Shown: piece by piece, positions 21,807-30,641 of the stretch | How the letters are laid out: the number at the start of each line of letters is the position of its first letter | Numbering within the stretch: the stretch's first letter is position 1 | Assembly: GCF_036231905.1 (NCBI RefSeq) | Contig: NZ_JAZARE010000004.1 | Span: 124,001 to 188,000, forward strand | Length of the DNA: 64,000 nt | Source of the DNA: CAMLIZ01 sp036231905 | GTDB taxonomy: Bacteria > Pseudomonadota > Gammaproteobacteria > Burkholderiales > Burkholderiaceae_C | Direction of reading: 5' to 3' | Notes under the pieces: model-generated | Seen by the model: only the letters and a program-made list of their open reading frames with translations | What the model was told of the DNA's origin: nothing | Database searches by the model: none | Made by a program: the position numbers and the translations under genes

Positions 21807-21822
21807 GGGCACGCCGATTGCT
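21807..21822 (+). promoter_or_regulatory. sigma-54 (RpoN) promoter of the EPS operon
   Basis: GGGCACGCCGATTGCT matches the -24/-12 consensus TGGCACG-N4-TTGCW at every defined base except the first. GG (21808-21809) and GC (21820-21821) are 10 bases apart. The predicted start near 21833 gives a leader of about 168 bases to epsD. RpoN control through PrsK/PrsR is established for exosortase-linked EPS genes in related bacteria; those regulators are not in this window. Confidence 0.7.
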
Positions 21823-22000
21823 CCCCGATGTGCTCGGCGCGGGTCGGACAGGGCCGCGCTGGTGCCCCTTACTTGGGGGGAGGTCGTTGAACTAAGGGTG
21901 ATCGCTACACTCGCAGACCTTCGTGGCTCGGCAGCCGTAACGCCGACCGCTGCACTTCGGCGCGTCCGCCGGCTCCCTGGCCAACAACGAGTTAGATGAC

Positions 22001-23050
22001 ATGAACATGCACATGGGTACGTCGCGCACTGTAGGGACGGTGTCGCGCGTCGCGCTGATCGCGAGCGTCTGCGTCCTGGTCGCCTTGACCGGCTGCAGCA
22101 AGAAGGAAAAGGGCGGCGCCAGCCAGACGGCGGCCAAGGTCAACAAGCAGGAAATCACCGTCCACCAGATCAACTTCGTGTTGCAGCAGCAGCGCGGCCT
22201 GCGCCAGGAGCAGATGGAGCCCGCCAGCCGCCAGGTGCTGGAGCGCCTGATCGACCAGGAGCTGGCGCTGCAGAAGGCGGAGGAGCTCAAGCTCGACCGC
22301 GACCCGCGCGTGGTGCAGCAACTGGAAGCCGCCCGCCGCGAGATCATTGCCCGCGCCTACGTGGAAAAGAGCAGCGAGGGTGTTGCCAAGCCGACGGCCG
22401 AGGAAGTGAAGAAGTACTACGACGACCACCCGGCGCGCTACAAGGAGCGCCACGTCTACAGCGTGCAGGAGCTCAACATCGAGGCCAAGCCTGAGCAGGT
22501 GGCCTCGGTGAAGGCCCTGGTGGATGGGGGCAAGCCGCTCACCGAGATTGTCGACTTCCTCAAGGCCAACCAGATCCGTTATGCCGCGAACCAGGTGGTG
22601 CGCGGCTCGGAGCAGTTGCCGGCACCGTCGCTGGACCTGCTGGCGCGCATGAAGGACGGGCAGATGGTGCTCAATGGCACGCCCATCGGCGCGCAGATCG
22701 TGCTGCTGGCCGCATCGCGCCTGCAACCGGTGACGCTGGAGCAGGCGACCCCGGCCATCGAGCAGGCGATCCTGGGCGAACGCAAGCGCGACCTGGTGGC
22801 CAAGAATCTGCAGCAGCTGCGCGCCGACGCAAAGATCGAATACGTGGGCAAGTTCAAGGACGGCGCGGCCGGTGCCGCGGCCGATGCCGCCAGCGCTGCG
22901 CCGCTGGGCGACGCCGCAGCACCTGCTGCTGCCGAGCCCACGGCTGCCGCGCCGGCACCGTCTGCCGCGCCCGCACCGGCTGCACCAGCGCCGGCCGCCA
23001 GCGCCGGCCTGGACACCTCCTCCATCACCAAGGGATTGGGCATCAAATGA
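22001..23050 (+). CDS. epsD: EpsD-family peptidyl-prolyl cis-trans isomerase lipoprotein
   Basis: First gene of the EPS operon, 349 residues. The signal sequence ends in a lipobox (VALTGCSKK, Cys about residue 30), predicting a lipoprotein. The body has the SurA/PpiC-like helical N-domain (INFVLQQQRGLRQEQMEPAS, LERLIDQELALQKAEELKLD) and a rotamase-like region. The C-terminus is an Ala/Pro-rich tail of about 60 residues. In exosortase-B EPS loci the EpsD protein is thought to help fold or assemble the export machinery. Its stop overlaps the epsE start (ATGA). Three in-frame ATGs (22001, 22007, 22013) compete. Confidence 0.88.
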   Translation: MNMHMGTSRTVGTVSRVALIASVCVLVALTGCSKKEKGGASQTAAKVNKQEITVHQINFVLQQQRGLRQEQMEPASRQVLERLIDQELALQKAEELKLDRDPRVVQQLEAARREIIARAYVEKSSEGVAKPTAEEVKKYYDDHPARYKERHVYSVQELNIEAKPEQVASVKALVDGGKPLTEIVDFLKANQIRYAANQVVRGSEQLPAPSLDLLARMKDGQMVLNGTPIGAQIVLLAASRLQPVTLEQATPAIEQAILGERKRDLVAKNLQQLRADAKIEYVGKFKDGAAGAAADAASAAPLGDAAAPAAAEPTAAAPAPSAAPAPAAPAPAASAGLDTSSITKGLGIK

Positions 23051-23889
23051 CCACCAGCCGAAACAAACTCGCCCTCGTCGTTCTCGCCGTCAGCGCCGCG
23101 CTGGCGGGCCCCGTGGCCTCGGCGCAGCAGCAAGGCGGTGCGCGCGCCGCAGCGTCCGTCGGTGAATACCGCCTCGGATCCGGCGATGTCATCCGGATCA
23201 CGGTCTACCAGAATCCCGACCTCACGCTGGAGGCCCGCATCAGCGAGGCCGGGTCGCTCAGCTATCCGCTGCTGGGCACCGTGCGCCTGGGCGGCCTGAC
23301 GGTGAGCGAGGCGGAGAAGCGCATCGCCGATGGGTTGCGCAACGGCAACTTCGTGAAGCAGCCGCAGGTGAGCGTGCTGGTCACCCAGGTGCGCGGCAAC
23401 CAGGCCAGCGTGCTGGGACAGGTCAACCGGCCGGGCCGCTTCCCGATCGAAGTGGCCGACATGCACCTGTCCGACCTGCTGGCGATGGCCGGCGGCATCG
23501 CCACCTCCGGCGCGGACGTCATCACCCTGGTGGGCATGCGCGACGGCAAGCCCTTCCGCCGCGAGATCGACCTGCCGAACGTGTTCCGCGGCGACCGGCG
23601 CCAGCAGGACGACCTGATCATCCAGAACGGCGATGTGGTCTACGTGGAGCGTGCGCCCATGGTCTATATCTACGGTGAAGTACAGCGCCCCGGTGCCATG
23701 CGGCTTGAGCGCAACATGACGGTCATGCAGGCGCTGGCCACCGGCGGCGGCCTCACACAGCGCGGCACCGAGCGCGGCCTGCGGGTACACCGCCGCGGCT
23801 CCGACGGCAAGGTCGAGGTGGTACAGCCGAACCTGAACGACTCGCTTCGCGATGGCGACGTGGTCTACGTGCGAGAGAGCCTCTTCTGA
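23047..23889 (+). CDS. epsE: polysaccharide export protein EpsE (Wza-like)
   Basis: Outer-membrane/periplasmic export protein of 280 residues. A signal peptide (cleavage near ASAQQQ, residue about 26) has no lipobox cysteine, unlike classical Wza. The poly_export domain follows (YRLGSGDVIRITVYQNPDLT, SYPLLGTVRLGGLTVSEAEK), then SLBB repeats (VLGQVNRPGRFPIEVADMHL; YIYGEVQRPGAMRLERNMTV). It overlaps epsD by four bases and lies 11 bases before epsF. Confidence 0.93.
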   Translation: MTTSRNKLALVVLAVSAALAGPVASAQQQGGARAAASVGEYRLGSGDVIRITVYQNPDLTLEARISEAGSLSYPLLGTVRLGGLTVSEAEKRIADGLRNGNFVKQPQVSVLVTQVRGNQASVLGQVNRPGRFPIEVADMHLSDLLAMAGGIATSGADVITLVGMRDGKPFRREIDLPNVFRGDRRQQDDLIIQNGDVVYVERAPMVYIYGEVQRPGAMRLERNMTVMQALATGGGLTQRGTERGLRVHRRGSDGKVEVVQPNLNDSLRDGDVVYVRESLF

Positions 23890-23900
23890 GGGCCTGAAAC

Positions 23901-25343
23901 ATGAACCTGAACCAGTTTTTGGCGATCCTGAAGGCGCGCTGGCCGATTGCAGTGGCCGTGTTCGCCCTCACGGTGCTCACCACCCTGGCGGTGAGTCTGA
24001 TGCTGCCCAAGCGCTACTCGGCGACTTCCACCCTGGTGGTGGACGTGAAGTCGCCGGACCCGATCGCCGGCATGATGCTGCCGGCGCTGGCGCTGCCCAG
24101 CTACATGGCGACCCAGGTCGACGTGATCCAGAGCGACCGTGTCGCACAGCGTGTCGTCAAGGTCCTCCGGCTCGCGGAGAACCCGGAGGTGCGCAAGCAG
24201 TGGATGGAGTCCACCGAGGGCAAGGGGTCGCTGGAAGCCTGGTTGGCAAAAACCTTCCAGAAACAGCTGGACGTGAAGCCCTCGCGTGAATCCAATGTCA
24301 TCACAGTCACCTACACCGCACCGGACCCCCGGTTCGCGAAGGCGGTGGCCGACGGGTTCGTGCAGGCATTCCTCGACGTGACCGTGGATCTGCGTGTCGA
24401 CCCTGCGAGGCAGTATTCGTCGTTCTTCGAGCAACGGGCCAAGCAGTTGCGTGATGCGGTGGAGAAGGCCCAGGCCAAGCTGTCCACGTTCCAGCAGGAA
24501 AACGGGCTTGTCGCGGCCGACGAACGGCTAGACGTGGAGACGGCGCGTCTCAACGAGTTGTCGAGTCAGCTGGTAATGTTGCAGGCTGCGTCTGCCGAGT
24601 CGGCTGGCCGCAGTGCACAAGCGGCAGGCGCAAGCGGCGGCAGCATGCAGGAGGTGCTCAACAATCCTGTGGTGGCGACGCTGAAGACTGACCTTTCACG
24701 CAACGAGGCCCAGCTCCAGCAACTGAGCGCCCGGCTGGGCTCGAACCATCCGCAGGTGATCGAGGCCAAGGCCAATATCGCCGAGTTGCGGGCGCGCATG
24801 GACAGTGAAGTCCGGCGCGTGACGGGGAGCTTGGCGCTCAACAACCAAGTGAACCGGTCGCGGGAAGGAGAGGTCCGTGCGGCCCTCGATGCCCAGCGAA
24901 GCAAGGTGCTCAAACTCAAGGCGCTGCGCGATGAGGCCACGGTGCTGCAGCGCGATGTCGAGAACGCGCAGCGCGCCTACGACGCGGTAGTGGCCCGTGG
25001 TTCCCAGACCAGCCTGGAGAGCCAGACCACGCAGAGCAACATCTCCGTGCTGTCGCCGGCGGTGGAACCTTCGGAGCCTTCGTCCCCGAAGATCGCACTG
25101 AACACCTTCCTCTCCATCGTGATGGGCAGCCTGCTCGCCATCGGCGCTGCGGTGGTGATGGAGCTGCTGGATCGGCGGGTACGCACCGTGACCGACGCTT
25201 CCGAAGCGCTCGGCCTGCCGTTGCTTGGCACCTTGCCGCCGCCCACGTCACGCCGTCGTCGCCTGGCTGCCGCAGGCAAGGGCATGCCGCTGCTCCAGCA
25301 GCGTATCCTCGGGCAGCTGCCCACTCCGTCGAAAGGTGTGTGA
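23901..25343 (+). CDS. epsF: chain-length determinant protein EpsF (Wzz/PCP type)
   Basis: Inner-membrane polysaccharide co-polymerase of 480 residues. An N-terminal Wzz segment with the first helix (AVAVFALTVLTTLAVSLML, about 16-34) is followed by a long periplasmic coiled-coil region with GSNHPQVIEAKANIAELRAR, and a second helix near 405-425 preceded by the proline-rich motif PSEPSSPKIALN. The cytoplasmic tail is short and basic. Together with EpsG it would set polymer length. Its stop overlaps the epsG ATG. Confidence 0.92.
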   Translation: MNLNQFLAILKARWPIAVAVFALTVLTTLAVSLMLPKRYSATSTLVVDVKSPDPIAGMMLPALALPSYMATQVDVIQSDRVAQRVVKVLRLAENPEVRKQWMESTEGKGSLEAWLAKTFQKQLDVKPSRESNVITVTYTAPDPRFAKAVADGFVQAFLDVTVDLRVDPARQYSSFFEQRAKQLRDAVEKAQAKLSTFQQENGLVAADERLDVETARLNELSSQLVMLQAASAESAGRSAQAAGASGGSMQEVLNNPVVATLKTDLSRNEAQLQQLSARLGSNHPQVIEAKANIAELRARMDSEVRRVTGSLALNNQVNRSREGEVRAALDAQRSKVLKLKALRDEATVLQRDVENAQRAYDAVVARGSQTSLESQTTQSNISVLSPAVEPSEPSSPKIALNTFLSIVMGSLLAIGAAVVMELLDRRVRTVTDASEALGLPLLGTLPPPTSRRRRLAAAGKGMPLLQQRILGQLPTPSKGV

Positions 25344-26260
25344 TGGCCAAGTTCCGTGACCCTTCGAACGTGCAGCAGGTGGAGCCGGAAGGCCCCGCGC
25401 CCATGTCATCGGCTGGCCCGGTCGTCCAGGACCGGGCGATGGGCGATCTGCTTCGCGAGGCGCGAAACCTGACGGCCGAGCAGGTGGAGGAGGTGCTGCG
25501 GTACCAACGTGAACACCACGTTCGTTTTGGCGAGGCCGCGATCGCGCTCGGCTTCGTGAACGCCGACGATGTGCTCTTCGCCCTGTCGCAGCAGTTCCAT
25601 TACGTCTACGTGCCCGATCAGCTGGATGGGGTCAACGAAGAGCTGGTCACCTTGCGCAGCCCGTTCTCGCACCAGGCGGAAGCTTTCCGCCGCATCCGCA
25701 GCCAGCTCATGATGCGCGTGTTTGGCGAGACAGATGTCCGTCGCGCGCTTGCCGTGGTCAGCGCGAACCCTGGCGACGGCAAGACCTTCTTCGCCGCCAA
25801 CCTGGCGGTGGTGCTCGCGCAGTTGGGCGGGCGCACGCTGCTGGTGGACGGCGACCTGCGCGGCCCGCGTCAGCATGAGGTGTTTGGCATCAACAGCACC
25901 GCTGGCCTGTCCGGGTTGCTGTCCGGCCGTGTGGAGGCCCAGGTGATCCAGCAGATTCCCGCGCTGCCGAACCTATTCGTGCTGCCGGTGGGCATCACGC
26001 CGCCCAATCCTCTGGAACTGATTGAGCGCTCGGCGTTTGCGTTGTTGATCCGCGAACTGCTCAGCAAGTTCGACCACGTGATCTTCGATACACCGGCTTC
26101 GGTGTACGGGGCGGATGCCGGCGTGATTGCAGCCCGCTGCGGGGCCGCGCTGGTGATCGCGCGCAAGGATCAGTCGCGGGTAGCCGAGCTGCAAGAGCTG
26201 GTCGATTCGCTGGCCGAAAGCCCTGCGAAGCTGGCCGGCGTCATCATGAACGAGTTCTGA
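25343..26260 (+). CDS. epsG: EpsG, bacterial tyrosine-kinase-like ATPase
   Basis: Cytoplasmic partner of EpsF, 305 residues. Residues about 30-90 form a region resembling the GspE/MshE N-terminal domain (LTAEQVEEVLRYQREHHVRF). The ATPase part has Walker A (SANPGDGKTFFAANLA), Walker A' (TLLVDGDLRGPRQHEV) and Walker B (HVIFDTPASV). No tyrosine cluster is seen at the C-terminus (it ends KLAGVIMNEF), so classical BY-kinase autophosphorylation is doubtful. ATG 25343 overlaps the epsF stop; a GTG one codon earlier is possible. Confidence 0.9.
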   Translation: MAKFRDPSNVQQVEPEGPAPMSSAGPVVQDRAMGDLLREARNLTAEQVEEVLRYQREHHVRFGEAAIALGFVNADDVLFALSQQFHYVYVPDQLDGVNEELVTLRSPFSHQAEAFRRIRSQLMMRVFGETDVRRALAVVSANPGDGKTFFAANLAVVLAQLGGRTLLVDGDLRGPRQHEVFGINSTAGLSGLLSGRVEAQVIQQIPALPNLFVLPVGITPPNPLELIERSAFALLIRELLSKFDHVIFDTPASVYGADAGVIAARCGAALVIARKDQSRVAELQELVDSLAESPAKLAGVIMNEF

Positions 26261-26267
26261 CCTGCCC

Positions 26268-27149
26268 ATGATGCTCAACACTGCGGCATTCGTGAGGCTG
26301 CGCCAGGACAGGTCGGTCATGTCGGCCGTCATCCTGGCCGCGACGCTGCTGGTGCTTTTCGCGCCGGTCGCCGAGGCACTGATCCAGCAGGTTTGGGGCA
26401 CGGACGAACAAGGCCACGGCCCGATCATCATCGGCGTGGCGCTGTGGCTGCTGTGGCATCGCCGCGATCAGCTGCGTGCGGTTGCAGCCAACGCCGTGCC
26501 GGCGGGGCTGGGCGGCTGGCTGCTGCTGGCGTTCGGCCTGGCGATCTACATGGTGGGGCGCATACAGAACATCGTCATGTTCCAGATGGGCGCCTTCTTG
26601 CCGCTCATCGTTGCCGCGTTGGCGCTGACCTATGGCTGGGCGATGGTGCGTGCGGCCGCGTTCCCCATCTTCTTCCTGATTTTTGCCATCCCCTTGCCGG
26701 GCGCGGTGGTGGACATGGTGACGCAGCCGCTCAAGCGCGGCGTCTCGTATGTGGCAGAGCAACTGCTTTACCGCGCCGACTATCCGATCTCGCGGACCGG
26801 CGTGATCCTGATGATCGGTCCATACCAGCTGCTGGTGGCCGATGCCTGCGCCGGGCTGAACTCGATGTTCACGCTGGAGGCCTTGGGCTTGCTGTACATG
26901 AACATCGTCGGACACACCTCCAAGTTGCGCAACCTGCTGCTTGCCATCCTGATCGTGCCGGTTTCCTTTTGCGCGAACGTGGTGCGGGTGATGATCCTGG
27001 TGCTGGTGACCTTCTATCTGGGCGATGAAGCCGGGCAGGGTTTCGTGCACAGCTTTGCCGGCATGGTGCTGTTCCTGGTGGGCCTGATGCTGATGCTCGG
27101 CGTGGACCGCATCCTTGGCCTGTTTGTCCCTGCAAAGGACACCAAGTGA
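26268..27149 (+). CDS. xrtB: exosortase B (EpsH)
   Basis: Integral-membrane cysteine transpeptidase-like protein of 293 residues with about eight helices. The exosortase signature is present: candidate catalytic Cys194 in DACAGLNSM, Arg240 in ANVVRVMIL and His261 in FVHSFAG. Exosortases process proteins bearing a C-terminal PEP-CTERM-type signal; the B type is tied to EpsD-EpsI EPS loci. No PEP-CTERM protein is present in this window, so its substrate must be elsewhere or atypical. It overlaps epsI by four bases. Confidence 0.92.
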   Translation: MMLNTAAFVRLRQDRSVMSAVILAATLLVLFAPVAEALIQQVWGTDEQGHGPIIIGVALWLLWHRRDQLRAVAANAVPAGLGGWLLLAFGLAIYMVGRIQNIVMFQMGAFLPLIVAALALTYGWAMVRAAAFPIFFLIFAIPLPGAVVDMVTQPLKRGVSYVAEQLLYRADYPISRTGVILMIGPYQLLVADACAGLNSMFTLEALGLLYMNIVGHTSKLRNLLLAILIVPVSFCANVVRVMILVLVTFYLGDEAGQGFVHSFAGMVLFLVGLMLMLGVDRILGLFVPAKDTK

Positions 27150-27829
27150 CGCTCGCTGACTACAAGCGCCCGATTGTCGTGGCCGTGTTGATGCTGAGTG
27201 CCCTGGTGCTCAGCACGGTGGCTACGCCTCAGGAGAAGCTGGCCGACACCCGGCAACATTTTGTTCTCGACCAGGCGGTGCCCCGGCAGTTCGACGACTG
27301 GCGAGTCGACGATTCCGTCGCTCCCCTGCCGCCATCGCCCGACCAGGCGTCGGTGTTGAACCAGATCTACGATCAGATCCTGTCGCGCACCTATATCAAC
27401 AGCCGGGGCGAACGCGTCATGCTGTCCATCACCTACGGGTCGCGCCAGACGCAGCAGCTGCGCGCCCATCGGCAGGAGGTGTGCTATTCGGCCCAGGGCT
27501 TCAGGATCACCGAGTTGCAGCATGTGCAGATGACGGTGGGCGGCGGTACGCTGCCCGCAACCCGCATGGTGGCCACCCAGGGCCGGCGGGTGGAGCCGGT
27601 GACCTATTGGTTCACCACGGGTGATACCGTGGTGCTGAGCTACTGGGACCGTGAGTTTGCCCAGTTCCGGTATGCACTCTCCGGCTTCGTGCCTGATGGC
27701 TACCTGGTGCGGCTGTCCAGCCTGTCGACGTCGAGTTCGACTGCCTTCGGCCAGCATGTCGCCTTTGCGAACGCCTTGATGTCGCATCTGGACCCGGAGC
27801 TGCGAAGGCGGCTCGTCGGGCACAGCTGA
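27146..27829 (+). CDS. epsI: exosortase-associated protein EpsI, B type
   Basis: A 227-residue protein of the EpsI/DUF3485 family that accompanies exosortases. It has an N-terminal membrane helix (about 10-27) and an extracytoplasmic domain with FDDWRVDDS, LSITYGSRQTQQLRAHRQE and VCYSAQGF, features of the family. It starts with GTG at 27146, overlapping the xrtB stop. Its function is unknown; association with exosortase is known only from co-occurrence. Confidence 0.9.
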   Translation: MTLADYKRPIVVAVLMLSALVLSTVATPQEKLADTRQHFVLDQAVPRQFDDWRVDDSVAPLPPSPDQASVLNQIYDQILSRTYINSRGERVMLSITYGSRQTQQLRAHRQEVCYSAQGFRITELQHVQMTVGGGTLPATRMVATQGRRVEPVTYWFTTGDTVVLSYWDREFAQFRYALSGFVPDGYLVRLSSLSTSSSTAFGQHVAFANALMSHLDPELRRRLVGHS

Positions 27830-27848
27830 CCGGCCGGAAAGGGCGTCC

Positions 27849-29129
27849 ATGAGCCTTCGGAAGGCCGCATCGCTCGGAGCGGTGCAGACGGCCGTGTCGG
27901 TGATTGCCGGATTTCTCAGCGTCAAGGTGACGTCGGTGTTCCTGGGGCCGGCGGGCATGGGGGTGCTGAGCCAGCTGCAGTACTTCATTGCCATGTCCCA
28001 GACGGGTGTCAGTGCTGGCCTGAACACCGGCGTGGTGCGCAAGACGGCGGAGTACGGGGTTGGATCGCCGGGGCAGGCCCTCGTGGTCTCGACGGTGTTC
28101 AGGCTGTTGGTCTGGGTAGGGATTCCGCTCGCACTCATCATGGCGATCGGCTCTCGGTGGCTGGCGCAAAGGCTGCTGCACAACGACGCGCTTGCGCTTC
28201 CGTTGCTTGTATTCGCCGCGGTGTATGTACTCGGCCTGGTAGCTGCACTGATCATCGGTTCGGCCACAGGCGCGAAGGACTACAAGGCCACCGCGTCGAT
28301 CAACATTGGTACGTCGTTGTCAACCGTGGCGCTGTACACCCTGCTGTGCCCGCGCTTCGGCGTCAATGGCGGTCTCATGGGTGCGGCGCTCGTGCCAGCG
28401 ATGACCTTGCTCATTGCCATGGTGTTTACGTGCCGGGCCCACTGGTGGCCGAAGCGTTTGCTGGCGCTGCCGTTCTCCTCGCAGGAGGCGCGTGCGATCG
28501 CCGCCTTCATTCCGATGGCCGCGGTGGGCGCGATTGCACTGCCGCTGGTGCAGATACTCGTTCGAAACGACGTGGCGCACACTTCCGGCATGGCCGCGGT
28601 GGGCCTGCTACAGGGCGTCATGCGCATTTCCGACATGTACGTCGGCCTGGCCACCAGTGTGCTGGGGATGTACTACCTGCCGCGCTTCAGCGAGATCCGG
28701 GTGGCCGCCGACCTCAGGCGCGAGTTGCTGCGCGGCCTCCTGATTCTTGTACCAGCGGTGGGCGCGGTGAGCGCTTGCCTGTACCTGTTGCGCGACTTGG
28801 TCATCCATGTCGTGCTGACCGAGCAGTTCCTCCCGATGCGCGACCTGTTCGGCTGGCAAATGATAGGCAATGTGTTCAAGGTGATCGCCTGGTTGTTCGG
28901 AGCGCTGCTGGTGGCCAAGTCCAACCCGATGGCGTTGACTGTTTTCGAGGTGGCTACGTATGTGTTCTGGTGGTTGCTGGCGCGCCACTTCGTCGCCGCG
29001 GACGGCGTGCGGGGTGCGACCGAGGCCTATGCGGCCACGTATGTGGCGTATTCGGTGGTGGCAGCGGCTGGCATCGCGGCTGTGCTGCGCAACATGAAGC
29101 GCGAAGCCAGTGGTTCCCGGCAGGAGTGA
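27849..29129 (+). CDS. wzx: Wzx-type lipid-linked oligosaccharide flippase
   Basis: Polytopic membrane protein of 426 residues with about 12 helices, of the MATE/Wzx superfamily. The start SLRKAASLGAVQTAVSVIAG and SVFLGPAGMGVLSQLQYFIA resembles O-antigen translocases such as WzxE. It would flip undecaprenyl-linked repeat units to the periplasm. It lies between epsI and the polymerase gene, with gaps of 19 and 3 bases, in the same operon. Confidence 0.87.
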   Translation: MSLRKAASLGAVQTAVSVIAGFLSVKVTSVFLGPAGMGVLSQLQYFIAMSQTGVSAGLNTGVVRKTAEYGVGSPGQALVVSTVFRLLVWVGIPLALIMAIGSRWLAQRLLHNDALALPLLVFAAVYVLGLVAALIIGSATGAKDYKATASINIGTSLSTVALYTLLCPRFGVNGGLMGAALVPAMTLLIAMVFTCRAHWWPKRLLALPFSSQEARAIAAFIPMAAVGAIALPLVQILVRNDVAHTSGMAAVGLLQGVMRISDMYVGLATSVLGMYYLPRFSEIRVAADLRRELLRGLLILVPAVGAVSACLYLLRDLVIHVVLTEQFLPMRDLFGWQMIGNVFKVIAWLFGALLVAKSNPMALTVFEVATYVFWWLLARHFVAADGVRGATEAYAATYVAYSVVAAAGIAAVLRNMKREASGSRQE

Positions 29130-29132
29130 AGC

Positions 29133-30641
29133 ATGTTGAGATTCAAGCGCAATGTCTCCCTGCCATCTGCCGAGCCGCCTCGCCGTGCGCCCTCGGGGCG
29201 ATCGTCGACTGCAAGCGCCGGCTTCCTGATAGCCGGCCTGGTCGTCATGGCGGTGATCTCCTCCCTGCTCATCGTGTTGACGGGTTACTTCAGCGTGCTG
29301 CTGATCGTGATGCTGTGCCTCGTCGGTTTGCTGATGTACGACTTCCGCATCGCGGCCGGGGCTTTGATGGTGTTCATTCCGCTGGCCAGCACGAACCTGC
29401 TGCCGTCGTTCAAGGGGCTCAATGCCCAGAATCTGCTGCTGTTTGGAGGTATTGCGTCCTATGCGCTGTACCGGATAGGGCACAAGGTGAATTACCGTCT
29501 TGTGGACCGCAAGCTCTTGCTGTGCTATCTCATCCCATTCCTGCTGGTGGGCTTGGTGGGGTCGAATAACGCACACACGCTGGCGCAGCTGTCCGGCAAG
29601 ACCCAGGAGGCGGTCGCTGACCGCAAGGGCTTCCTTCTTTACTACGTGCTCAAGCCTGCGCTGCTGATCGCCATGGCGTGGTTGATCGGGGCGGCCACCC
29701 GGCACCTCAAGGACCCACGTCGGTTGATCACCGTCTTTGCCTTCGGCGCCATCGTGCCTGCCGCCTTCATCGTGGTGTATATCCCGGCCTCGGGTGTGTC
29801 GCTGTCCCAACTGGTGAACTTCCGCTCGTTTCTGTCTGCTCTCGGCATGCACTCGAACCAGTTCGCCGTGGCATTGAACTTCAGCATTGCGACCACGCTG
29901 TTCGCCGGCCTTGTGGCGCCTTCGTCGGGCCGACGGCTGTTTCTGCTGTCGGTGGCCGCCTTCCTGAGCGTGACGCTGCTGTTCACTTTCTCCCGGGGCG
30001 GCTATGTCGGCCTGATGATCATCCTGATCGCGTACATGGTGTACTACCGCGACGGGTCGAAGCTGCTGATCGGGCTGCTGGTCCTGGCCATAGGCGCGTT
30101 CTTCATTCCGGACGCCGTAATCGAGCGGGCCACCCTTGGCGTCACTCATGGCAGTGAGCAGGACCTGTCGTCAGGGCGCGTGCACGGGATCTGGTTGCCA
30201 CTGCTGCCGAAGGTGCTGGATGCGCCCATCTTCGGACACGGCCTCATGTATGTCGGCCGCTCCGATCTGGTGGCCGGCGGGCGCATGATGGTGGTGGGGC
30301 AGGCCCATAACGCGTACCTTGATCTGCTGCTGGATTCCGGCATCGTGGGGCTGGTGCTGGTGCTGCTGTTCCTGTACTCGGCTTTTCGCGACTTCCGAAC
30401 CTTGGCCGTTTCGGATCCTGATCCCTTGATGCAGGGCTTCTTCCGTGGCGCCTCCATCGGCATGATGGCCTGGTTGGTGCAGGCATTCACCGACGACCGA
30501 CTGTTCCCGAACCAGCCCCAGATGATGTTCTGGATGGCCTATGGCGTGATGCTCGGCCGGCATCCGCGCATGTTGAAGCAGGTGTCCCAAAAACTGGCGC
30601 GCCGCGCCGCTGCCGTGCTGGGCAGGAAGGCGAGGGTGTGA
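29133..30641 (+). CDS. Wzy-type polymerase / O-antigen ligase family protein
   Basis: Membrane protein of 502 residues with about 10-12 helices and a long central periplasmic loop (about 325-375) containing GSEQDLSSGRVHGIWLPLLP and the His-rich segment VGQAHNAYLDLLLDSGIVG. These are features of the Wzy_C/O-antigen ligase fold that polymerises repeat units. Position directly after the flippase supports the polymerase role. Its stop overlaps the next start. Confidence 0.82.
   Translation: MLRFKRNVSLPSAEPPRRAPSGRSSTASAGFLIAGLVVMAVISSLLIVLTGYFSVLLIVMLCLVGLLMYDFRIAAGALMVFIPLASTNLLPSFKGLNAQNLLLFGGIASYALYRIGHKVNYRLVDRKLLLCYLIPFLLVGLVGSNNAHTLAQLSGKTQEAVADRKGFLLYYVLKPALLIAMAWLIGAATRHLKDPRRLITVFAFGAIVPAAFIVVYIPASGVSLSQLVNFRSFLSALGMHSNQFAVALNFSIATTLFAGLVAPSSGRRLFLLSVAAFLSVTLLFTFSRGGYVGLMIILIAYMVYYRDGSKLLIGLLVLAIGAFFIPDAVIERATLGVTHGSEQDLSSGRVHGIWLPLLPKVLDAPIFGHGLMYVGRSDLVAGGRMMVVGQAHNAYLDLLLDSGIVGLVLVLLFLYSAFRDFRTLAVSDPDPLMQGFFRGASIGMMAWLVQAFTDDRLFPNQPQMMFWMAYGVMLGRHPRMLKQVSQKLARRAAAVLGRKARV

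Noticed and set aside
21887..21911. Sigma-70 promoter TTGAAC...TACACT before epsD
   Set aside because: The spacer is only 13 bases, too short, and a far better sigma-54 site lies just upstream.
21707..22000. Mobile-element boundary at the left edge of the EPS locus
   Set aside because: No terminal repeats, target duplication, tRNA end or recombinase gene is visible here or at the right edge.
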